61,490 bases of DNA, taken from positions 1 to 61,490 of the forward strand of contig NZ_MSPR01000015.1 in assembly GCF_001984715.1 (NCBI RefSeq), given 5' to 3'. The notes below the pieces were generated by a model. The model was not told where the DNA came from and did no database searches. It saw only the letters and a program-made list of their open reading frames with translations. Positions 15,351 through 27,159 of the stretch are shown here, in pieces. The DNA is from Streptococcus azizii. Its GTDB lineage: Bacteria; Bacillota; Bacilli; Lactobacillales; Streptococcaceae. Made by a program: the position numbers and the translations under genes. Each line of letters begins with the position of its first letter. Position 1 is the first letter of the stretch.

Positions 15351-17720
15351 ATGACGACTAAATTACCTAAGAAAACGAAAGAAATCATCTCCCTCACAAC
15401 CAGTGATATAACTGGTATTGTTCTGAGGACCTTAAAACTACTAGTAGACTTTGGAGCTATTGTCATTTTTTTGTTGGGGGTATTAGGAGCAGGTCTTGGC
15501 TTGGGCTATGTTGCCAGCCTTTTTGATAGTGTAACTGTACCGAATGCTACGGAATTAGTAAAGCAAGTGACCGATATTAGTCGCATGTCTAAAGTTGTCT
15601 ATGCAGATGGTAGCCTTGTTTCAGAAATTAGTTCGGATCTATTGCGGTCTCCAGTAGGGAGTGATGCAATTTCTGACAATGTCAAGCAGGCGGTCATTGC
15701 GACAGAAGATGCGACGTTTGAAAGTCATAATGGCGTCGTTCCGAAAGCAGTTATACGTGCGGCGCTCGGTTCGGTTGGTGTCGGTTCATCAAGTGGAGGC
15801 TCGACCTTGACCCAGCAGTTGATTAAGCAGCAGATTGTGGGAGATGCACCTACCTTTAGTCGAAAAGCAAATGAAATCATCTCTGCTCTCGCCCTTGAGC
15901 GTGCGATGAGTAAGGAAGAGATTTTAACGACTTATTTGAATGTCTCTCCCTTTGGGCGCAATCATCAAGGACGCAATATTGCTGGAATCGAGGAAGCGGC
16001 ACGTGGAATTTTTGGAAAATCAGCTAACGATTTAACGGTCCCCCAAGCAGCTTTTGTCGCAGGCTTACCTCAAAGCCCTATCGTTTATTCACCTTATACA
16101 GCGAGTGGTGGGCTTAAATCTGAAGAGGGGCTATCTTACGGGATTGAGCGTTCAAAAGATGTCTTGTATAACATGTACCGTTCTGGCTATCTTACCAAGG
16201 AGGATTACGAGACCTATCTCGCCTACGATATCAAGAAGGATTTTATTGCACCGGCTCCTATTTTAAAGGATAGTAAAGATTACTTGTATTATGCGGTCTT
16301 GTCAGAAGCAGAAAGTATCATGTACCATCATTTGATTAAGAGAGACAAGGTGTCTGCGCAGGATTTGAAAAATGATGAGACGGTCAAAGCCTACAAGGAG
16401 TTAGCGAAGCAGAATATTAGCCAGGGAGGCTATACCATTACTAGCACAGTCCATAAAGATATCTATAGCACCATGCAGTCTGTTGTGGCAAATTATGGCG
16501 AGGTGCTAGATAGTGGGGGTGGTCTGGTTGAAACAGGAAGTGTTCTTCTGGATAACCGAACAGGTGCGATTTTAGGATTTGTGGGTGGCCGAGACTATAG
16601 TTCCAATCAGAATAATCACGCCCTTAGTACCAAGCGGTCTCCAGGGTCTACCGTCAAGCCCTTCTTAGCTTACGGGGTCGCCATTGATCAAGGGCTACTC
16701 GGTTCTGCGAGTATCCTGTCCAACTATCCAACGACTTTTTCTGATGGAACCTCTATTATGCACGGCGATAGCAGGGGGACAGGGATGATGACCTTGCAGG
16801 GGGCCTTGGATGTATCTGCCAATATCCCGGCTTTTTGGACCTACAAGATGTTGAGAAATGCAGGTGTGGATGTCAAGTCCTACATGGATAAGATGAATTA
16901 CGATATTGACCTGTATGACATTGAAAGTCTCCCGTTAGGGGGCGGGATTGAGACGACGGTTGCAGCCAATACAAACGCCTACCAGACCCTTGCTAACGGA
17001 GGTGTTTATAATGAGAATTATATCGTGGAGAAAATCACAGCCCATGATGGGACAGTGATTTATCAACACGAGGCAAAGCCCGTACAAGTTTATTCAAAGG
17101 CAACATCAAGCATCATGATGATGTTGTTGAGAGGGGTCTTAGCTTCAGGAGCGACCTCTACTTTTTCAGGGCGCTTAGCAGCAATGAACCCCCAAGCAGC
17201 AGCTAGTGATTTGGTTGGAAAGACAGGAACCAGTAATGATACAGCCGATGTATGGCTCATGTTGGCTACTCCCCAGATTACCATGGGAACCTGGGCTGGA
17301 CATGATGATAATACTGGTATGGACTTTTTAACAGGGTATAACAATAATGCGGCCTATGTAGCCTATTTGACGAGTGCCCTCTATGAAGTGAGACCAGATC
17401 TTTTCGAGGGTCACTTCCAGTTGGATGATAGCGTCATTGCTTCAAGTGTCCTGGCTTCTACTGGAACGCGAGCTGGTACTGTTCAGGTCAACGATACAGC
17501 CATTACGCTAGGAGGTGGGGTGACAACGAGTTATTGGGCTAAGAATGGGGCACCAGCCATAAGTTATCGCTTTATGATCGGTGGAACAGATAGTGATTAT
17601 GCCAAGGCCTGGGCTACCTTGCTTCCTCCTGCTCCTACACCCGAACCAAAGTCTTCATCAAGTACAAGCTCATCGGCCCCTACAACAAAGCCATCTTCAA
17701 GCAGTGCCTCTAATCGTTAG
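15351..17720 (+). CDS. pbp1b: Penicillin-binding protein 1b, class A
   Basis: A 789-aa bifunctional peptidoglycan synthase. It has a short cytoplasmic tail and one membrane anchor (about 32-55). The glycosyltransferase (GT51) domain carries ATEDATFE with catalytic E119 and GGSTLTQQL. The transpeptidase has SxxK at S433-K436 (PGSTVKPF), SxN at 489-491 and KTGT at 624-627. The C-terminus is a Ser/Pro/Thr-rich tail. ATG 15351 follows AGGAG by about 7 nt; an extended -10 (TATGATAAAAT) is just upstream. Confidence 0.95.
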   Translation: MTTKLPKKTKEIISLTTSDITGIVLRTLKLLVDFGAIVIFLLGVLGAGLGLGYVASLFDSVTVPNATELVKQVTDISRMSKVVYADGSLVSEISSDLLRSPVGSDAISDNVKQAVIATEDATFESHNGVVPKAVIRAALGSVGVGSSSGGSTLTQQLIKQQIVGDAPTFSRKANEIISALALERAMSKEEILTTYLNVSPFGRNHQGRNIAGIEEAARGIFGKSANDLTVPQAAFVAGLPQSPIVYSPYTASGGLKSEEGLSYGIERSKDVLYNMYRSGYLTKEDYETYLAYDIKKDFIAPAPILKDSKDYLYYAVLSEAESIMYHHLIKRDKVSAQDLKNDETVKAYKELAKQNISQGGYTITSTVHKDIYSTMQSVVANYGEVLDSGGGLVETGSVLLDNRTGAILGFVGGRDYSSNQNNHALSTKRSPGSTVKPFLAYGVAIDQGLLGSASILSNYPTTFSDGTSIMHGDSRGTGMMTLQGALDVSANIPAFWTYKMLRNAGVDVKSYMDKMNYDIDLYDIESLPLGGGIETTVAANTNAYQTLANGGVYNENYIVEKITAHDGTVIYQHEAKPVQVYSKATSSIMMMLLRGVLASGATSTFSGRLAAMNPQAAASDLVGKTGTSNDTADVWLMLATPQITMGTWAGHDDNTGMDFLTGYNNNAAYVAYLTSALYEVRPDLFEGHFQLDDSVIASSVLASTGTRAGTVQVNDTAITLGGGVTTSYWAKNGAPAISYRFMIGGTDSDYAKAWATLLPPAPTPEPKSSSSTSSSAPTTKPSSSSASNR

Positions 17721-17891
17721 TGGCAGAGAGGAATGGAGAGCGAGAATGATTGATGCAGTGAAATGACGATTACCTTCCACCGTCTCCTGACACTATCAAC
17801 ATCATTCCTAAGTTAGTGTTAGCATAAGACCCTTTTGAAGGGGAGCTATCTTTGGTTAGGGGCCTACGGCGTGGAGGGAAGAGGGCGAGGC

Positions 17892-17920
17892 TTGCAAAAT
17901 AAAGAGAAATAATGTATAAT
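17892..17920 (+). promoter_or_regulatory. rpoB promoter
   Basis: TTGCAA (17892-17897), 17-nt spacer, TATAAT (17915-17920). The leader to the rpoB start is about 220 nt long. Confidence 0.8.
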
Positions 17921-17976
17921 ATACCTATATTATTTGTCGTGTGTCTTGTTTGAAATATTGTCCAAGCAAGGCTTAC

Positions 17977-18022
17977 AGCAGTTAAATCATACTTGGTTAA
18001 GGAAGATTTAGCTGCTCTTTTT
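17977..18022 (+). terminator. Terminator-like hairpin inside the rpoB leader (possible attenuator)
   Basis: AGCAGTTAAATC pairs with GATTTAGCTGCT (one wobble), followed by CTTTTT. It lies about 50 nt after the likely start of transcription and 123 nt before rpoB. An alternative pair CCAAG (17962-17966)/CTTGG (17992-17996) would disturb it. Confidence 0.65.
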
Positions 18023-18144
18023 GTGCTTATTTTTGGTATTTTTTGAGGATTGTCATCAAATCTTAAAGATTCTAAAAATTCAGACAAAACGACAATGGAC
18101 GGTCTCGTTAGCTAGACTTAGAGAAAAAAGAAGGAGCTAAAAAC

Positions 18145-21100
18145 TTGGCAGGACATGAAGTTCAGTACGGCAAGCACCGTACCCGTCGTAGTTTTTCAAG
18201 AATCAAGGAGGTTCTTGATTTACCAAATTTGATTGAAATTCAAACCGATTCATTCAAAGAATTCTTGGATCATGGTCTTAAAGAAGTCTTTGAAGATGTG
18301 CTCCCAGTATCCAACTTTACAGATACGATGGAATTGGAATTTGTTGGTTATGAATTGAAGGAACCAAAGTATACTTTAGAAGAAGCGCGTATTCATGATG
18401 CGAGTTATTCAGCTCCCATCTTTGTCACCTTCCGCTTAATTAACAAAGAAACAGGTGAAATTAAGACACAAGAAGTATTTTTTGGTGAGTTTCCAATCAT
18501 GACTGAAATGGGGACCTTTATCATCAATGGTGGTGAGCGGATTATCGTGAGCCAGCTCGTGCGCTCACCAGGTGTCTACTTCAATGATAAGGTTGACAAA
18601 AACGGAAAGGTTGGCTATGGGTCAACCGTTATCCCAAATCGTGGAGCCTGGCTAGAGCTTGAAACCGACTCAAAAGATATTGCCTATACACGGATTGATC
18701 GGACCCGTAAGATTCCATTTACCACCCTTGTTCGTGCACTTGGGTTCTCAGGTGATGATGAAATCTTTGACATCTTTGGGGATAGCGAATTGGTGCGCAA
18801 CACCATTGAAAAGGATATTCATAAAAACCCAGCAGATTCACGTACGGATGAAGCCCTAAAAGAGATTTACGAACGCCTTCGTCCAGGGGAGCCTAAGACG
18901 GCAGAAAGTTCACGCAGCTTGTTAACTGCACGTTTCTTTGACCCACGCCGTTATGACTTGGCGCCTGTCGGTCGTTATAAGGTTAATAAAAAATTGAACC
19001 TCCGTACGCGCTTGCTCAACCAAACCTTGGCAGAACATGTTATCAATGCTGAAACAGGGGAGATTGTCCTTGAAGCAGGGACTGTCTTGAATCGGGATGT
19101 GCTGGAGTCTATTGAAGAACAGTTTGATGACTTAAACGTGGTTGAATACATCCCGAATGATGCAGCGGTTGTAGTAGAACCAGTCCTACTCCAAAAATTT
19201 AAGATCGTAGCACCGACTGATCCAGATCGTATTGTGACAGTGATTGGGAATGCGAATCCAGCAGAGAATGTTCGGACGATTACACCAGCAGACATCTTGG
19301 CTGAAATGAGCTACTTCCTCAATCTTGCTGAAGGTCTCGGTCGCGTTGATGATATTGACCATCTGGGAAATCGTCGGATTCGTGCTGTAGGGGAACTACT
19401 ATCTAACCAAGTACGGATTGGTTTGACACGTATGGAGCGCAATCTCCGTGAGCGCATGAGTGTGCAAGATAATGAAGTTCTCACTCCGCAACAGATTATC
19501 AATATTCGTCCTGTAACTGCCGCGATTAAAGAGTTCTTTGGTTCATCCCAGTTGTCTCAGTTCATGGATCAGCACAACCCACTTTCTGAATTGTCTCACA
19601 AACGTCGTTTGTCAGCCTTAGGACCTGGTGGTTTGACACGTGACCGTGCTGGTTATGAAGTTCGTGACGTGCACTACACTCACTATGGTCGTATGTGTCC
19701 GATTGAAACACCTGAAGGGCCAAACATTGGGTTGATTAACAACCTATCTTCTTATGGACATTTGAACAAGTATGGCTTCATTCAAACACCTTACCGTAAG
19801 ATTGACCGCAGTACAGGTACCGTTACAAATGAGATCGTCTGGCTGACTGCGGACGAAGAAGATGCGTATATCGTAGCACAGTCTACCTCTCCACTTGATG
19901 AAAACAATCGCTTTGTAGACAAGATTGTCATGGGACGTCATCAAGGGAATAACCAGGAATTTCCAGCAGATTCTGCTGATTTCATGGATGTATCACCTAA
20001 GCAGGTAGTGGCCGTTGCGACAGCATGTATTCCTTTCCTTGAAAACGATGACTCCAACCGTGCCCTTATGGGTGCCAACATGCAGCGCCAGGCTGTGCCG
20101 TTGATTGATCCTAAAGCCCCTTATGTGGGAACTGGTATGGAATATCAAGCGGCCCATGATTCGGGAGCGGCGGTGATTGCTCAGCATAATGGAAAAGTAA
20201 TCTACGCAGATGCAGAAAAGGTAGAAGTACGTCGTGAGGATGGCTCACTTGATGTTTACCATATTCAAAAATTCCGCCGTTCAAACTCAGGTACAGCTTA
20301 TAACCAACGTACTCTTGTTAAGGTGGGGGATGTTGTCGAAAAAGGCGACTTTATCGCAGATGGTCCTTCTATGGAAAATGGGGAAATGGCGCTTGGACAA
20401 AACCCAATCGTTGCCTATATGACGTGGGAAGGATATAATTTCGAGGACGCAGTTATCATGAGTGAGCGTCTGGTGAAAGACGATGTCTATACCTCTGTTC
20501 ACTTGGAAGAGTATGAGTCAGAAACGCGCGATACCAAGTTGGGACCTGAAGAAATTACCCGTGAAATTCCAAACGTTGGTGAAGATGCTCTTAAAGACTT
20601 GGATGAAATGGGAATTATTCGTGTTGGTGCTGAGGTAAAAGAAGGCGACATTCTTGTCGGTAAGGTTACTCCGAAAGGAGAGAAAGACCTGTCTGCAGAA
20701 GAACGTCTCCTCCACGCTATTTTTGGTGATAAGTCTCGTGAAGTCCGCGATACATCACTTCGTGTGCCTCACGGTGCTGACGGTGTCGTTCGTGATGTGA
20801 AAATCTTTACCCGTGCTAATGGCGATGAATTGCAATCTGGTGTCAATATGCTGGTTCGCGTCTACATCGCTCAAAAACGGAAGATCAAGGTCGGAGACAA
20901 GATGGCGGGACGCCATGGAAATAAAGGGGTTGTCTCTCGTATCGTACCAGTTGAGGATATGCCATACCTCCCAGATGGGACGCCAGTTGATATCATGTTG
21001 AATCCACTCGGGGTACCGTCTCGTATGAATATCGGACAGGTTATGGAACTTCACCTTGGAATGGCAGCCCGCAATTTGGGTATTCATATTGCAACACCAG

Positions 21101-21708
21101 TCTTTGACGGAGCGAGTTCAGAAGACCTCTGGTCAACGGTTAAGGAAGCAGGTATGGATAGTGATGCCAAAACGATTCTCTATGACGGTCGCACCGGTGA
21201 GCCGTTTGATAACCGTGTATCTGTCGGGGTTATGTATATGATTAAACTCCACCACATGGTAGACGATAAATTGCATGCCCGTTCGGTCGGTCCTTACTCA
21301 CTGGTTACTCAACAACCTCTCGGAGGGAAGGCTCAGTTTGGAGGACAACGTTTTGGTGAGATGGAGGTTTGGGCGCTGGAAGCCTACGGTGCATCAAATG
21401 TCCTTCAAGAAATCTTGACCTACAAGTCAGATGATGTTAATGGTCGTTTGAAGGCTTATGAGGCGATTACCAAAGGGAAACCAATTCCAAAGCCAGGTGT
21501 ACCAGAGTCATTCCGTGTCTTGGTGAAAGAGTTACAATCACTAGGTCTTGACATGCGTGTCCTTGATGAGGATGATCAAGAAGTAGAACTTCGTGACCTT
21601 GATGAAGGGGAAGATGATGATATCATCCACGTAGATGACTTGGAAAAAGCGCGTGCAAAGGCCGCGGCGGATGCTGCAGCTGCGTTCGCTGCGGAATCAG
21701 AAGAATAA
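18145..21708 (+). CDS. rpoB: RNA polymerase beta subunit
   Basis: The 1187-aa beta subunit. Initiation is at TTG 18145, giving [20 protein letters not shown], with AGAAGGAG 9 nt upstream. The rifampicin region reads [20 protein letters not shown] then [10 protein letters not shown], which is wild type at the Asp, His and Ser positions where resistance changes usually fall. The C-terminus is acidic and Ala-rich ([17 protein letters not shown]). rpoC follows after 71 nt. Confidence 0.98.
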   Translation: MAGHEVQYGKHRTRRSFSRIKEVLDLPNLIEIQTDSFKEFLDHGLKEVFEDVLPVSNFTDTMELEFVGYELKEPKYTLEEARIHDASYSAPIFVTFRLINKETGEIKTQEVFFGEFPIMTEMGTFIINGGERIIVSQLVRSPGVYFNDKVDKNGKVGYGSTVIPNRGAWLELETDSKDIAYTRIDRTRKIPFTTLVRALGFSGDDEIFDIFGDSELVRNTIEKDIHKNPADSRTDEALKEIYERLRPGEPKTAESSRSLLTARFFDPRRYDLAPVGRYKVNKKLNLRTRLLNQTLAEHVINAETGEIVLEAGTVLNRDVLESIEEQFDDLNVVEYIPNDAAVVVEPVLLQKFKIVAPTDPDRIVTVIGNANPAENVRTITPADILAEMSYFLNLAEGLGRVDDIDHLGNRRIRAVGELLSNQVRIGLTRMERNLRERMSVQDNEVLTPQQIINIRPVTAAIKEFFGSSQLSQFMDQHNPLSELSHKRRLSALGPGGLTRDRAGYEVRDVHYTHYGRMCPIETPEGPNIGLINNLSSYGHLNKYGFIQTPYRKIDRSTGTVTNEIVWLTADEEDAYIVAQSTSPLDENNRFVDKIVMGRHQGNNQEFPADSADFMDVSPKQVVAVATACIPFLENDDSNRALMGANMQRQAVPLIDPKAPYVGTGMEYQAAHDSGAAVIAQHNGKVIYADAEKVEVRREDGSLDVYHIQKFRRSNSGTAYNQRTLVKVGDVVEKGDFIADGPSMENGEMALGQNPIVAYMTWEGYNFEDAVIMSERLVKDDVYTSVHLEEYESETRDTKLGPEEITREIPNVGEDALKDLDEMGIIRVGAEVKEGDILVGKVTPKGEKDLSAEERLLHAIFGDKSREVRDTSLRVPHGADGVVRDVKIFTRANGDELQSGVNMLVRVYIAQKRKIKVGDKMAGRHGNKGVVSRIVPVEDMPYLPDGTPVDIMLNPLGVPSRMNIGQVMELHLGMAARNLGIHIATPVFDGASSEDLWSTVKEAGMDSDAKTILYDGRTGEPFDNRVSVGVMYMIKLHHMVDDKLHARSVGPYSLVTQQPLGGKAQFGGQRFGEMEVWALEAYGASNVLQEILTYKSDDVNGRLKAYEAITKGKPIPKPGVPESFRVLVKELQSLGLDMRVLDEDDQEVELRDLDEGEDDDIIHVDDLEKARAKAAADAAAAFAAESEE

Positions 21709-21779
21709 GGATAGGTAGGAACAGGCACACACCTGTTTCTAGCTGCTCCTCTTGTTAGAAATGAAGAAAGGGATTATTA

Positions 21780-24700
21780 GTGGTTGACGTAAATCGATTT
21801 AAAAGTATGCAAATCACTTTAGCTTCTCCCAACAAGGTCCGCTCATGGTCTTACGGTGAAGTTAAAAAACCTGAAACAATCAACTATCGTACGCTCAAAC
21901 CCGAGCGTGACGGACTCTTTGATGAAGTCATCTTTGGTCCGACAAAAGACTGGGAATGTTCCTGTGGAAAGTACAAACGCATTCGTTATAAGGGGATCGT
22001 TTGTGACCGTTGTGGTGTAGAGGTTACTCGTGCCAAAGTCCGTCGTGAGCGCATGGGTCACATCGAGTTAAAAGCGCCAATTTCTCATATTTGGTATTTT
22101 AAAGGTATCCCAAGCCGTATGGGTCTGACTCTTGATATGAGTCCACGTGCACTTGAAGAGGTCATTTATTTTGCAGCCTACGTGGTTATCGATCCTAAAG
22201 ATACACCGCTCGAGCATAAATCAATTATGACCGAGCGTGAATATCGTGAAAAATTACGGGAATATGGCCACGGTTCGTTCGTTGCGAAAATGGGGGCAGA
22301 AGCAGTTCAAGACCTACTCAAGCAAGTAGATTTACCGACTGAAATTGCAGCCCTGAAAGAAGAATTGAAAACAGCTTCTGGTCAAAAACGGATTAAGGCG
22401 GTTCGCCGTTTGGACGTATTAGATGCCTTTTATAAATCAGGGAACAAACCTGAGTGGATGATTTTGAACATCTTGCCAGTCATTCCGCCAGATTTGCGTC
22501 CGATGGTCCAACTGGATGGTGGACGGTTTGCAGCTTCTGACTTGAATGAGCTGTATCGCCGTGTCATTAACCGGAACAACCGTTTAGCACGCTTGTTGGA
22601 GCTGAATGCGCCGGGGATCATTGTGCAAAATGAAAAACGGATGCTCCAAGAAGCAGTAGATGCCCTGATTGATAATGGCCGTCGTGGTCGTCCGATTACA
22701 GGACCAGGTAGCCGACCGCTCAAATCTCTCAGCCACATGCTGAAAGGAAAACAGGGGCGCTTCCGTCAAAATCTGCTTGGAAAGCGCGTCGATTTCTCAG
22801 GTCGTTCCGTTATTGCTGTTGGTCCAACTCTGAAAATGTACCAATGTGGTGTTCCGCGTGAAATGGCGATTGAACTCTTCAAACCGTTTGTCATGCGTGA
22901 AATCGTTGCCCGTGAGATTGTCGGGAATGTAAAGGCAGCGAAACGCTTGATTGAACGTGGCGATGACCGTATTTGGGATATTCTTGAAGAAGTGATTAAA
23001 GAACACCCAGTACTTCTAAACCGCGCACCGACCCTTCACCGACTTGGTATTCAGGCTTTTGAACCGGTCTTGATAGATGGTAAGGCGCTTCGCCTGCATC
23101 CACTGGTCTGTGAGGCCTACAATGCGGACTTTGACGGGGACCAAATGGCCATTCACGTGCCTTTATCGGAAGAGGCACAGGCAGAAGCTCGCATCCTCAT
23201 GCTGGCTGCTGAGCATATCCTCAATCCGAAAGATGGAAAACCGGTTGTAACCCCCTCTCAGGATATGGTCTTGGGGAACTACTACTTGACTATGGAAGAT
23301 GCCGGTCGTGAGGGCGAGGGGATGGTTTTCAAGGATATGGACGAAGCCGTTATGGCCTACCGCAATGGTTATGTCCACCTGCATACCCGTGTTGGTATTG
23401 CAACAGACAGTCTGGATAAACCTTGGAAAGAATCACAAGAACACAAGATCATGATGACCACTGTCGGTAAGATTTTGTTTAATGCCATTATGCCAGCGGG
23501 TCTGCCTTATCTACAAGAACCGACAAATGCCAATCTGACAGAAGGTACACCAGATAAGTATTTCTTGGAGCCAGGATCTGATATTAAAGCGGCGATTGCA
23601 AAACTTTCCATCAATCCTCCATTCAAGAAGAAAAATCTTGGAAATATCATCGCAGAAATCTTCAAACGTTTCCGCACCACTGAAACCTCTGCCCTCCTTG
23701 ACCGCTTGAAAGATCTTGGTTACTACCATTCAACTCTTGCTGGTTTGACAGTGGGAATCGCAGATATTCCAGTGATTGATAACAAGGCAGAAATCATTGA
23801 GGAATCACACGAACGCGTTGAGCAAATTAAGAAACAATTCCGTCGTGGTATGATTACTGATGATGAACGTTATGCTGCTGTTACGGATGAATGGCGTTCA
23901 GCGAAAGAGAAATTGGAAAAACGCTTGACAGAATCACAAGATCCGAAAAACCCAATCGTTATGATGATGGACTCCGGAGCTCGTGGGAACATTTCTAACT
24001 TCTCACAGCTTGCCGGAATGCGTGGATTGATGTCCGCTCCGAACGGACGAATCATGGAATTGCCGATCTTGTCAAACTTCCGTGAAGGTCTATCGGTTCT
24101 TGAAATGTTCTTCTCCACTCACGGTGCTCGTAAAGGGATGACGGATACGGCCTTGAAGACAGCTGACTCTGGTTACTTGACTCGTCGTCTCGTAGATGTT
24201 GCCCAAGATGTGATTATCCGTGAGGACGACTGTGGAACTGATCGAGGTCTAGACATCCGTTCCATTACTGACGGCAAGGAAATGATTGAGCCGCTTGAGG
24301 AACGCTTGCAAGGTCGTTATACTAAGAAAACAGTTAAACATCCTGAAACAGGTGCCGTTATTATTGGTCCTAATGAGTTGATTACAGAGGATATTGCCCG
24401 TGAAATTGTGAATGCTGGTGTTGAGCAAGTGACCATTCGTTCTGTCTTTACATGTAACACTCGTCATGGGGTGTGTCGTCACTGTTACGGAATTAACTTG
24501 GCAACAGGAGATGCGGTTGAAGTGGGTGAAGCAGTTGGTACAATCGCTGCTCAGTCTATCGGTGAGCCTGGTACTCAGTTGACCATGCGTACCTTCCACA
24601 CAGGTGGTGTAGCCTCTAACTCAGATATTACACAAGGTTTGCCTCGTGTCCAAGAAATCTTTGAAGCCCGCAATCCAAAAGGAGAAGCGGTGATTACAGA

Positions 24701-25415
24701 GATCAAGGGTGAGGTGACAGCCATTGAAGAAGATGCCTCAACTCGTACCAAGAAGGTATTTGTCAAAGGTCAAACAGGTGAAGGTGAATATGTGGTACCA
24801 TTTACAGCCCGTATGAAGGTTGAAGTGGGAGACCAAGTGGCACGTGGGGCGGCCCTTACAGAAGGTTCGATCCAACCCAAGCGCCTGCTTGAAGTCCGCG
24901 ATGTCCTGTCTGTGGAAACCTATCTGCTTTCTGAGGTCCAAAAAGTGTACCGTAGCCAAGGGGTAGAAATTGGCGACAAGCACATCGAGGTTATGGTCCG
25001 TCAAATGCTACGTAAAGTCCGTGTCATGGACCCAGGAAATACAGATCTTCTGATGGGAACTCTCATGGATATTACAGACTTTACAGATGCCAATGCGGAG
25101 GTGGTCATTGCAGGAGGTATTCCAGCGACTGCCCGCCCAGTCCTCATGGGGATTACCAAAGCCTCTCTTGAAACTAACAGCTTCTTGTCTGCGGCCTCCT
25201 TCCAAGAAACCACCCGTGTTCTTACGGATGCGGCGATTCGTGGGAAACGGGACAATCTTCTCGGTCTGAAAGAAAATGTTATCATTGGGAAGATCATTCC
25301 AGCTGGTACTGGTATGGCACGTTACCGTAACATTGAGCCTCAGGCTGTAAATGAAGTCGAAATCATCGAAGATACTGTTGCAGAAGAATTAGCAGAAAAC
25401 ATGGTAACAGAATAA
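21780..25415 (+). CDS. rpoC: RNA polymerase beta' subunit
   Basis: The 1211-aa beta' subunit, starting at GTG 21780 ([20 protein letters not shown]). The N-terminal zinc site ([19 protein letters not shown]) and the catalytic magnesium motif [10 protein letters not shown] are intact, as is the second zinc cluster ([13 protein letters not shown]). GAAAGGG precedes the start. It is co-transcribed with rpoB. Confidence 0.98.
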   Translation: MVDVNRFKSMQITLASPNKVRSWSYGEVKKPETINYRTLKPERDGLFDEVIFGPTKDWECSCGKYKRIRYKGIVCDRCGVEVTRAKVRRERMGHIELKAPISHIWYFKGIPSRMGLTLDMSPRALEEVIYFAAYVVIDPKDTPLEHKSIMTEREYREKLREYGHGSFVAKMGAEAVQDLLKQVDLPTEIAALKEELKTASGQKRIKAVRRLDVLDAFYKSGNKPEWMILNILPVIPPDLRPMVQLDGGRFAASDLNELYRRVINRNNRLARLLELNAPGIIVQNEKRMLQEAVDALIDNGRRGRPITGPGSRPLKSLSHMLKGKQGRFRQNLLGKRVDFSGRSVIAVGPTLKMYQCGVPREMAIELFKPFVMREIVAREIVGNVKAAKRLIERGDDRIWDILEEVIKEHPVLLNRAPTLHRLGIQAFEPVLIDGKALRLHPLVCEAYNADFDGDQMAIHVPLSEEAQAEARILMLAAEHILNPKDGKPVVTPSQDMVLGNYYLTMEDAGREGEGMVFKDMDEAVMAYRNGYVHLHTRVGIATDSLDKPWKESQEHKIMMTTVGKILFNAIMPAGLPYLQEPTNANLTEGTPDKYFLEPGSDIKAAIAKLSINPPFKKKNLGNIIAEIFKRFRTTETSALLDRLKDLGYYHSTLAGLTVGIADIPVIDNKAEIIEESHERVEQIKKQFRRGMITDDERYAAVTDEWRSAKEKLEKRLTESQDPKNPIVMMMDSGARGNISNFSQLAGMRGLMSAPNGRIMELPILSNFREGLSVLEMFFSTHGARKGMTDTALKTADSGYLTRRLVDVAQDVIIREDDCGTDRGLDIRSITDGKEMIEPLEERLQGRYTKKTVKHPETGAVIIGPNELITEDIAREIVNAGVEQVTIRSVFTCNTRHGVCRHCYGINLATGDAVEVGEAVGTIAAQSIGEPGTQLTMRTFHTGGVASNSDITQGLPRVQEIFEARNPKGEAVITEIKGEVTAIEEDASTRTKKVFVKGQTGEGEYVVPFTARMKVEVGDQVARGAALTEGSIQPKRLLEVRDVLSVETYLLSEVQKVYRSQGVEIGDKHIEVMVRQMLRKVRVMDPGNTDLLMGTLMDITDFTDANAEVVIAGGIPATARPVLMGITKASLETNSFLSAASFQETTRVLTDAAIRGKRDNLLGLKENVIIGKIIPAGTGMARYRNIEPQAVNEVEIIEDTVAEELAENMVTE

Positions 25416-25419
25416 CGAT

Positions 25420-25449
25420 ATAAGCATATCTCAAAAGAGGTATGCTTAT
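25420..25449 (+). terminator. Hairpin after rpoC
   Basis: A perfect 9-bp stem ATAAGCATA/TATGCTTAT with a weak T-tract, 5 nt after the rpoC stop. Confidence 0.65.
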
Positions 25450-25530
25450 TTGCGAATAAATTTCACAAGCCAAACAGTGTCTTATTTTCTGAAAATTCGC
25501 TATAATGATGGATATAGAGGAGTATAAGAG

Positions 25531-25884
25531 ATGTACAAAGTCGTTAGAATGTATGGTGATTTTGAGCCATGGTGGTTCTTGGATAGCTGGGAAGAACATA
25601 TCATCAGCTCTAAAGAATACGAGAAATATGAAGAAGCACTGCAAGACTACCAACGTCAGTGGGTGTATTTATCTGAACGATTTCCGATGAAAAAAAGTAA
25701 AGACGGGGTGATGACTGCTTTCTGGACCCCAGAGGATCGCTACTGGTGCGATGAATGTGATGAATATTTACAGAATTATCACTCCTTAATTCTCCTAGAA
25801 GCTAAGGAAAATTTACCAACAGGATTACAGCGCAAATCCCCCGGAAAGAGGCCGCGTTCTTGTAAGATGAAAAAGAAAGCATGA
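25531..25884 (+). CDS. DUF1033-family protein
   Basis: A 117-aa soluble protein starting MYKVVRMYGDFEPWWFLDSW, the DUF1033 signature. It is Trp/Tyr-rich, with a CDECDEY segment and a basic C-terminus (RKSPGKRPRSCKMKKKA). The function is unknown. It is commonly found just upstream of the competence pilus operon in streptococci, as here. GAGG/TAAGAG-type ribosome site before ATG; promoter TATAAT at about 25500. Confidence 0.85.
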   Translation: MYKVVRMYGDFEPWWFLDSWEEHIISSKEYEKYEEALQDYQRQWVYLSERFPMKKSKDGVMTAFWTPEDRYWCDECDEYLQNYHSLILLEAKENLPTGLQRKSPGKRPRSCKMKKKA

Positions 25885-25934
25885 TGAACTGTTAAACGGT
25901 TTTCCAATCGGTAGATAATAAGAAAAGATTGAGC

Positions 25935-25974
25935 AACAGCCTTGGTCCTCGTTTTAAGAGGGTCAGGGCTGTTT
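25935..25974 (+). terminator. Terminator after the DUF1033 gene
   Basis: AACAGCC/GGCTGTT stem around an inner hairpin (CCTCGTTTTAAGAGG), ending in TTTT. A second hairpin-like block (AGCCC/GGGCT then TTTTT) follows near 26032-26058. The rest of the 324-bp gap to comYA holds only the ComX box. Confidence 0.7.
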
Positions 25975-26181
25975 TGGCGTTTTTGAATATATTTATGATA
26001 GCAAAACAGCTGTCTCTAGTAGCAAGTGATTAGCCCCTCATAGCTTGTGGGCTTTTTCACGCTTCCCCAAGTATCAAATGAAGCTAGGCAGTTTCGCCGA
26101 CTCAGAAAAGCCATGCTATGGGGGTTGTATCCCTAGTCAATAGAACAAATTGCAAAAAAATGGAGAAAAAATGATGTCGTT

Positions 26182-26189
26182 TACGAATA
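26182..26189 (+). promoter_or_regulatory. ComX (SigX) box of the comY operon
   Basis: An exact TACGAATA, the late-competence -10 element, 19 nt before comYA. It puts the whole operon under the competence sigma factor. Confidence 0.9.
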
Positions 26190-26208
26190 AAGAAAGTGAG
26201 GAGGGAAT

Positions 26209-27159
26209 ATGGTTCAAAAAATAGCACAGGAGCTGATTCGGAAAGCGGTGAAAAAACGGGTAAGTGATCTTTACCTACTACCTAGAGAAGCCTCTTGTCA
26301 AGTATATGAGCGAGTCCTAGATACTCGGAATTTGGTCGGCGAGTTCGATGAGACTACTTATGGAGCGATCATCAGTCATTTTAAATTTGTGGCGGGAATG
26401 AATGTTGGCGAAAAACGACGGAGTCAGCAAGGGGCTTGCGACTACGACTATGAGGCGGGAACGATAGCACTCAGGTTGTCAACGGTTGGTGATTACCGCG
26501 GAAAGGAAAGTCTGGTGATTCGTTTCTTGTACGATCAGCAAGACGAATTGCATTTCTGGTTTGATGCTTTAGGACGTGTTCAACATGTGATAAGAGGGAG
26601 GGGGCTGTATTTATTTTCGGGACCGGTAGGATCTGGGAAAACGACTCTGATGTACTGTTTGGCAGAGATGAAATTTGCAGAACAACAGATTGTTACTATT
26701 GAGGACCCTGTAGAAATCAAACGGGATGAAATGCTGCAGTTGCAGCTCAATGAATCTATTGGTTTGACCTATGACAATTTGATTAAACTATCTCTTCGAC
26801 ATCGACCAGATTTGCTGATTATTGGAGAGATTCGGGATAGAGAAACAGCGCGGGCAGTTATTCGTGCTAGCCTGACAGGTGTAACGATTTTTTCAACCGT
26901 TCATGGAAAAAGTATCGCAGGTGTGTATGCCCGTATGCTAGAGCTAGGAGTGCGTCCCGATGAATTATGCCATGCCTTACAGGGGATTATTTATCAACGT
27001 TTAATTGGAGGAGGAGGAATTGTAGATGTGGCAACAGAAGCCTACCAATCCTATTCCGCAAAACGGTGGAATCAACAGGTTGATCAGCTATTTGCGGCAG
27101 GATATATCAGTGAGTATCAGGCGCAGACCGAAAAAATTATCCTTGATTCGTCAGCGTAA
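26209..27159 (+). CDS. comYA: ComYA (ComGA), competence pilus assembly ATPase
   Basis: A 316-aa GspE/PilB-type ATPase that powers pilus polymerisation for DNA uptake. Walker A is GPVGSGKT at 138-145; the Asp box (TIEDPVEI), Walker B (LLIIGEIRD) and His box (FSTVHGKS) are in order. The protein is short because it lacks the N-terminal PilB extension, as in Gram-positive homologues. GAGGAGGG precedes the ATG. The comYB frame begins inside its 3' end. Confidence 0.96.
   Translation: MVQKIAQELIRKAVKKRVSDLYLLPREASCQVYERVLDTRNLVGEFDETTYGAIISHFKFVAGMNVGEKRRSQQGACDYDYEAGTIALRLSTVGDYRGKESLVIRFLYDQQDELHFWFDALGRVQHVIRGRGLYLFSGPVGSGKTTLMYCLAEMKFAEQQIVTIEDPVEIKRDEMLQLQLNESIGLTYDNLIKLSLRHRPDLLIIGEIRDRETARAVIRASLTGVTIFSTVHGKSIAGVYARMLELGVRPDELCHALQGIIYQRLIGGGGIVDVATEAYQSYSAKRWNQQVDQLFAAGYISEYQAQTEKIILDSSA

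Noticed and set aside
19540..19640. Rifampicin-resistance change in rpoB
   Set aside because: The Asp, His and Ser positions of the resistance region are wild type.
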